From NCBI GenBank assembly GCA_965197495.1, contig OZ240210.1:620001-684000 (forward strand): DNA of 64,000 nt, in the 5' to 3' direction. The DNA comes from SMYC01 sp965197495. GTDB lineage: Bacteria > Acidobacteriota > Vicinamibacteria > Marinacidobacterales > SMYC01. The translations under genes and the position numbers were made by a program. This document shows positions 59,836 to 64,000 of the stretch, piece by piece; positions within the stretch are counted from its first letter, which is position 1, and each line of letters starts with the position of its first letter. The notes below the pieces were generated by a model. That model saw only the letters and a program-made list of their open reading frames with translations, had not been told where the DNA came from and ran no database searches.

Positions 59836-61169
59836 CCCTCCTCGTCCTCACCGACCGCTACCGCCGCCACCTCCCGGCTCTTCCGGATGAGCGTGACGAG
59901 CTTGGGCGCAGGCCGGAGATCGATGGGATCGGCGCTCCAACCCATTCCGACCTCCTCTGCTGCCACTGACGCCTCGGCGACGAGTGACACTGCGTCTTCG
60001 GGGGACAACGAGAGCGGTCCCGAGATGTTTCCGTCGCGGTCGATCACTTCGAGCCCGAACACCCCCCCCTCCGGCACGAACGCGCAGCGAGACCGCAGGT
60101 CGAAACCGTTCTCCCGCTGTAGGACAACACCCGCGAGTGCCAGTGTGGCGAGAGCTACGTGCGCGTGGTGCTCGACGTCCCGCCGCCTCTCTCGGGCAAC
60201 AGCCTTGCCGGCAGCGTCCCTGGGGAAGCGCAGGCGCCGCAGGGCCGGCAAGGAGAGCACCGTCGTTTGCTGGGCGTAGTCCAGGGTCACGCCGCCCGCG
60301 ACGCTGTCGAGGGATGGCGCGATGTTGCCATGGTTGATGTTCGACGGTCGGCCCGGCTTTTCCTTTCCCTTACGACTGAACTGGACTGGGTTCCCCTTTT
60401 TGTCTTTTCGCGCCTCGCTTTCGTCAAGGGTCCACTCCTGTTCCGGGTCCTCCGCGGTGAAGATCGGCCCCGCGTTGAGCTCGACGCCGGCCGGATCGAT
60501 GCGCGATGCGGTCTTCCGCCCGAACTCGACGCCCACGCCAACGATCTCGGAAACCAGGGCACGCTGGAACTTGGCGCCCTGTCCCCCTTTTGGCCCCGTA
60601 CTGTCCCACATCCCAAAGATCAGGGCTGTGGGACACAGGCGGTAAACGGCCGTCGCATTGTGAGGCGCTGCCTCGGTGAATTCCCGGCCATCTTTCGATG
60701 CTCGGAACCGAAGCTCACCCAGCATACTGTCCCGAAGGAGCGCATCAGCGAGACGATGCGGCGTTTCGAGTGCCGTCAGGTAGCCGTCTCCGCCGAGCGT
60801 GGACAAATCCAATGCCGGATCGTCGTGTGTCGCGCCCGTGAAGTCAACGCGAACGACTGGAAACTTGACGCGTTCCTCGTCCCATGAGCGCTGCAACGCC
60901 TCTTCCATCCGGTTGGCTTGGCTGGCCACGGAATCGAGTAGCACACACAGGCGGCTGTCACCGCCCAAACGCCTCCTCTCGACCGCGTACTTCGTGCTCC
61001 AACTCTGGCCATTCGGCAGGTCGATTTTGTCGGTGTCTCCGAACGTCGGGGGAAAGACCTTGTCTCCCGGCCCGCCGGCCGGCTGCAATCGGGTGACAGA
61101 TCGGATCGCGGCACCACTTTTCATCGCGTCGCGAAGGGCACTCAGGTCCAGTTTACTTTCACTTGTCAT
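59832..61169 (-). CDS. csb1: Csb1 (Cas7 backbone subunit of type I-G)
   Basis: The 445-aa protein matches Csb1/GSU0053: KLDLSALRDAMKSGAAIRSVTRLQPAGGPGDKVFPPTFG, RLCVLLDSVASQANRMEEALQRSWDE, LETPHRLADALLRDSMLGE, ALIFGMWDSTGPKGGQGAKFQRALVSEIVGVGV and ALATLALAGVVLQRENGFDLRSRC. Csb1 is the Cas7-like protein that forms the crRNA-binding filament. It is first of four overlapping genes (csb1-csb2-cas3-Cas8-like). A TGGGAG ribosome site lies 13 nt upstream of the ATG. Confidence 0.95.
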   Translation of the reverse strand: MTSESKLDLSALRDAMKSGAAIRSVTRLQPAGGPGDKVFPPTFGDTDKIDLPNGQSWSTKYAVERRRLGGDSRLCVLLDSVASQANRMEEALQRSWDEERVKFPVVRVDFTGATHDDPALDLSTLGGDGYLTALETPHRLADALLRDSMLGELRFRASKDGREFTEAAPHNATAVYRLCPTALIFGMWDSTGPKGGQGAKFQRALVSEIVGVGVEFGRKTASRIDPAGVELNAGPIFTAEDPEQEWTLDESEARKDKKGNPVQFSRKGKEKPGRPSNINHGNIAPSLDSVAGGVTLDYAQQTTVLSLPALRRLRFPRDAAGKAVARERRRDVEHHAHVALATLALAGVVLQRENGFDLRSRCAFVPEGGVFGLEVIDRDGNISGPLSLSPEDAVSLVAEASVAAEEVGMGWSADPIDLRPAPKLVTLIRKSREVAAVAVGEDEEG

Positions 61170-61349
61170 GGTTCAGTTAACTCCCAATGATTGGCACGGC
61201 GGGAAAAGAGCGTTCCGACCCGGCCGGGGTTACTACAACTAGGGGCTCTACTCTCAAGGCGTCACGGATCCGTTCCAATACGCCCAACGAGCCTCCTGAT
61301 CTCGCCCCTCGATGAGATCAGGAGCAAAAGCCAGCCTGTCGAAAGCATA

Positions 61350-61378
61350 TTATATCTTACTTATAACTACAAATAAAA
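61350..61378 (-). promoter_or_regulatory. Candidate promoter of the cas operon
   Basis: On the minus strand a perfect -10 TATAAT (61355-61350) is preceded, after 17 bp, by a weak -35 TTTATT (61378-61373). It lies about 180 bp upstream of csb1 in the most AT-rich stretch of this region. Since no leader remains at the array, this may be the only promoter reading towards the repeats. Confidence 0.4.
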
Positions 61379-61728
61379 TACATTCATGTCTGCTACAATC
61401 ACCTTACTCCGGGGCTCCATTGAAGCTTTGTCGATATCAGTCCGAATCTCGGGTGATCTCAAAACTTCCCCGGCGCGATAGAGCCGTTGTGCTCCGCAAA
61501 AAGTTGATCCGGCGTTGATTGACCGCCTGCCGGGCGCCGAGAGCACGACGTCACCCAACCCGGACGGCTACTGTCAGCTTGTACCTTCTATTTATTCATC
61601 CGCCAGCCCATGGGTCGGAAGTCAGCCCTGCGGCGCGAAATACCCTGGATTCTGCGCGGATTCCAAGGGCGTCTAAGCTGCTGATTTGTGGTCTATTTCA
61701 AAAGGTTCGAGTTTTGGCACAGGACGGG
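61379..61728. repeat. Type C end and inverted A-B hybrid element
   Basis: A type C end (TGTGCTCCGCAAAAAGTTGA) starts at 61487. From about 61583 an A-B hybrid runs inverted, from TTCTATTTATTCATCCGCCA to GAGTTTTGGCACAGGACGGG at 61728. No gene between the candidate cas promoter and here. Confidence 0.6.
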
Positions 61729-62279
61729 GTCGCCAAGGGAACACTACTGATGGTATTCGAGAAACCATAGTGAGTCCTGATCTCGCCCAACCGAAACAAC
61801 GTCGACGGCTTGGCCATTTGCCTCTACGCTCGTATCCCAACCGAGCGAACCGACTTGGCCCAGTCCGCGCTGCACGGCGTCCGGGAGGAGTTCCACTGGC
61901 ACTTTGTAGATTGTGGGAAACCGAGGCCGTGAATAGCCTGATTTCGAAAGACGCAGTTCTTTCGGCGATGCCGGCTGGGCTGACCACGTGGTTGTGCTCC
62001 GCAAAAACTCGATCCGTCGTTGATTCCGCAGTTTAGAGCTGCCAGGATTGGCCGTTTCGCGGCGAACGGATGAGGTGGTCCGACGTCATTGTAAACGTCG
62101 AAAGGTTCGCTCTTACGGTCTATTTCAAAAGGGCCGAGTTTTGGCACAGGACGGGACACCCAGATGGGGGTTGGCGCCGTGTGCGACAGCGGAAGTAGGT
62201 CGCCAGGAGCAGTCTAGAATTGAGGCCGGGCGACCGCAGTGTAGCAGCCGACAAAGATTAGTGCGACGGTCCCACTCCG
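61729..62279. repeat. Gene scrap of unknown origin and a C-A short element
   Basis: 61729-61992 may be a gene fragment on the minus strand (PTIYKVPVELLPDAVQRGLG, VDVVSVGRDQDSLWFLEYHQ) that I cannot assign. 61993-62155 is a short element with a type C end on the left (TGTGCTCCGCAAAAACTCGA) and an inverted type A end on the right. 62156-62279 shows nothing clear. Confidence 0.45.
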
Positions 62280-62799
62280 TCAAGACAGAGCTCCAGATTG
62301 AAACTCGTCAACGATCTTACGCACGAGATTGTTCAAGTTGTGATGGCTTTCCACATAGCTTCTCGCCAACGAGGAGAAACGTTCACGATCGTTCTCCGAC
62401 CAGCTCGCGGTAGCCCGAATTTTGTCTGCGCGGTCGCTCGCGTCTTTCTCCTGCCAGCACAACGACGCGGCGAACTCGCCATAGACGTCACGGTACACCG
62501 GCGTGCACACGAGTGCCGGGACGCCGCACGAAAGCGCTTCGAGCTCGTGTTTGCCGAATCCGCCGTCGCCGAGCATCCGTACCAACGCGTGTGAGCGCTG
62601 GAGGTAGGGCACGACATCCCGATGGGGAATCGATCCGACCCAACGAATGTACTCGTCCACGCCCGCTTGTCTCGAGCTCTTCTTCAAACTCTCGAGGTAT
62701 TCGTCGTCCTCGGGACGCGCGGGTGCGCCCACGACGGTGACTCGGAATCGGTGGAATCCGAGCTCGTTTACGAGCACAGCGACGGCGTCGACGAGGTGT
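62280..62799 (-). pseudogene. Glycosyltransferase family 4-type protein, C-terminal half
   Basis: VDAVAVLVNELGFHRFRVTVVGAPARPEDDEYLESLKK, then EYIRWVGSIPHRDVVPYLQRSHALVRMLGDGGFGKHELEALSCGVPALVC matches the nucleotide-sugar-binding half of GT4 enzymes, with the E-x7-E-like segment in GKHELEALSCG. Frame and stop are intact, but the acceptor half is missing. It is cut at a type C end (62800). Presumably once part of a surface-polysaccharide pathway. Confidence 0.75.
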
Positions 62800-62960
62800 G
62801 CTCCGCAAAAACTCGATCCGTCGTTGATTCCGCAGTTTAGAGCTGCCAGGATTAGCGGCTTCGCGGCGAACGGATGAGGTGATCCGACGTCATTGTAAAC
62901 GTCGAAAGGTTCGCTCTTGCGGTCTATTTCAAAAGGGCCGAGTTTTGGCACAGGACGGGG
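62800..62960. repeat. C-A short element
   Basis: TGTGCTCCGCAAAAACTCGA on the left, inverted type A end (GAGTTTTGGCACAGGACGGG) at 62941-62960 on the right. It is almost identical to 61993-62155 but next to different gene fragments on both sides. Confidence 0.6.
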
Positions 62961-63500
62961 AGGAGGGCCGACCCACACCGCTTCTGCCAGGACCCACCGC
63001 CTACACGCTCACGTTGAGATGACGAACCAACAGCGTATCTGGACTCCTCCAGATTTCCAAGGAACGATTTCACTCAAGGCGCATTGCGGCCGGAGATTGC
63101 CGCAATCGCCGTACCCACAACGACGGACGGACACAGCATGACCGGCGACGACTTTTCGGTGACGGCAGGATGGGGACACTTCGGAATTGGCGACGCCGTG
63201 ATGCCTGGCCAAGGCCGGGTTGTCGAGCGTCCCTACACGCCGGAGGAGCTGGTCGCCTTGGGCGAGACAGTTGCCACCCTTGGTGAGACGACGTTCGACG
63301 TGTATCTCAATGCCCGCACCTTCTGGCGCAACGTCCCTGCTTCCGTCTGGCGCTACAAACTGGGCGGCTACCAAGTTCTCAAGAAATGGCTCTCCTACCG
63401 TGAGCGCTCTATCCTCGACCGTCCGCTCAAGCCCGAGGAAATCCAGCATTTTGCTGACACCGGTCGGCGGATTGCGACGATGGCGCTTACCTGCGTTTAA
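62961..63500 (+). pseudogene. Type ISP restriction-modification enzyme, C-terminal fragment
   Basis: The frame from 63084 reads EIAAIAVPTTTDGHSMTGDDFSVTAGWGHFGIGDAVMPGQGR, then TFDVYLNARTFWRNVPASVWRYKLGGYQVLKKWLSYRERSILDRPLKPEEIQHFADTGRRIATM. The segment WRNVPxxVWxYxLGGYQVLKKWLSYRE is the signature end of the fused methylase-helicase type ISP enzymes (target-recognition side). Everything upstream is lost at the type A end at 62960. 62961-63083 may hold a few more codons in a shifted frame. Confidence 0.75.
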
Positions 63501-63605
63501 AGACACTGCCGCTTGGCCGTTTTAGGAGTCTACGTCAGAGCTTTCTGAACGATTGTGCTCTGCAAAAAGTCGATCCAGCGTTGATTGCGCGGTTTAGACC
63601 TGCCA

Positions 63606-63894
63606 CGATCAGCTCGGCCCGGAACGGCAAACGCACGCGCGCCACGCCGTTCTCGCAATAGCTGAGTGTCATGCCCAGGTAGCGGCTGATCGGAGCCGCC
63701 TCGAAGAGTTGTTTGAGTTTTTCGAGATGCGCGGAACGTTCCGTCGTTTCACCCACCCGCTGGTGGCGGACACCTTCGGGCAGAGGAACCGGCACCGGCT
63801 TGGGTTCATTGGGGGGAGCCGAACGAGGCCGTGCAGCGGCTTTCTTGCTAGCAGGCCTCGAAAGGATGTCTCTCTTCCCTGGTCCTTCTTTCAT
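63606..63894 (-). pseudogene. PaaI-type thioesterase, N-terminal fragment
   Basis: MKEGPGKRDILSRPASKKAAARPRS (basic, low complexity), then HLEKLKQLFEAAPISRYLGMTLSYCENGVARVRLPFRAEL, the first strand-helix unit of a hotdog thioesterase. At about 63605 it enters an inverted type C end and loses the active-site half. The fragment at 21718-21918 supplies the missing half in family terms. Confidence 0.6.
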
Positions 63895-64000
63895 ATCGAG
63901 ACACGCTCCACGATGTTGCGAGTGACGTGCTGTCTACGCCGGTCCTAGAACTGTGTGGCCCGAGGGGTTGGAGTGTCCGGCCAGATACTGCACGTCCTCC
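63895..64000. other. Window edge, type A IS interior
   Basis: The final bases (GTGTCCGGCCAGATACTGCACGTCCTCC, reading inward) are the inverse of GGAGGACGTGCAGTATCTGGCCGGACAC at 32763-32790. No gene. Confidence 0.4.

Noticed and set aside
61744..62004. Possible CTP-synthase-like fragment (TIYKVPVEL)
   Set aside because: Only a few residues fit and the following sequence does not; left unassigned.

Overview
The window looks like a degraded, repeat-rich accessory region (a genomic island or mobile-element graveyard) from a GC-rich, probably soil or environmental bacterium. DUF1585/DUF1552 gene pairs, a Tat-type signal and type I-G CRISPR genes fit Gammaproteobacteria, Acidobacteria, Myxococcota and similar groups. 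The sequence alone does not fix the phylum. No rRNA, tRNA or replication gene was recognised.

Layout. 0.2-5.3 kb: a group II intron 3' end split by an IS3-family element, a damaged DUF1585-DUF1552 pair, an integrase remnant and an ISAzo13-family transposase. 5.6-10.6 kb: a short run of mostly intact cargo (polysaccharide deacetylase, an unknown protein, HNH endonuclease, DUF429, NMAD3-like protein). 10.6-15.7 kb: repeats, DUF2924/serine-recombinase remnants, a collapsed group II intron and a second DUF1585-DUF1552 pair carrying a 189-bp MITE. 15.7-21.7 kb: a complete type I restriction-modification operon (hsdR-hsdM-hsdS). 21.7-24.5 kb: gene fragments and MITEs. 24.5-29 kb: an IS1380 element next to an apparently intact ParB-like / Dam-type methylase / HEPN-like cassette. 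29-32.3 kb: a peroxiredoxin remnant with UGA at the peroxidatic cysteine position, then a compact three-gene operon of unknown function. 32.3-40 kb: IS ends and MITEs around YkgJ, exonuclease III, a PD-(D/E)XK-like protein and a cupin. 40-44 kb: a second, broken copy of the type I RM locus with different HsdS recognition domains. 44-50 kb: IstB and GcvT fragments, a third DUF1552 copy, an RRM protein and the one complete DUF2924/serine recombinase pair. 51.2-61.4 kb: a type I-G CRISPR-Cas locus (20 repeats; csb1, csb2, cas3, a small Cas8-like gene) whose cas4-cas1 gene is cut off directly against the array. 61.4-64 kb: more IS ends, glycosyltransferase and type ISP restriction-enzyme fragments, and a thioesterase fragment.

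A theme unites the window. Many truncated genes end exactly at a small set of repeated IS termini, notably one reading CCCGTCCTGTGCCAAAACTC. More than twenty copies occur, so the island appears to have been shaped by IS-mediated adjacent deletion and by recombination between IS ends. Defence and DNA-modification genes are strongly over-represented: two type I RM loci, CRISPR I-G, ParB/Dam/HEPN, HNH, NMAD3, a PD-(D/E)XK protein, a type ISP fragment and a DNA methylase fragment.

Most promising for new biology: the ParB-Dam-HEPN cassette, the three-gene unknown operon at 30.1-32.3 kb, the UGA-containing peroxiredoxin with a hairpin at selenocysteine-insertion distance, and the adaptation-less I-G array fused to a cas4 stump. 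All assignments come from reading the sequence; no database search was run.
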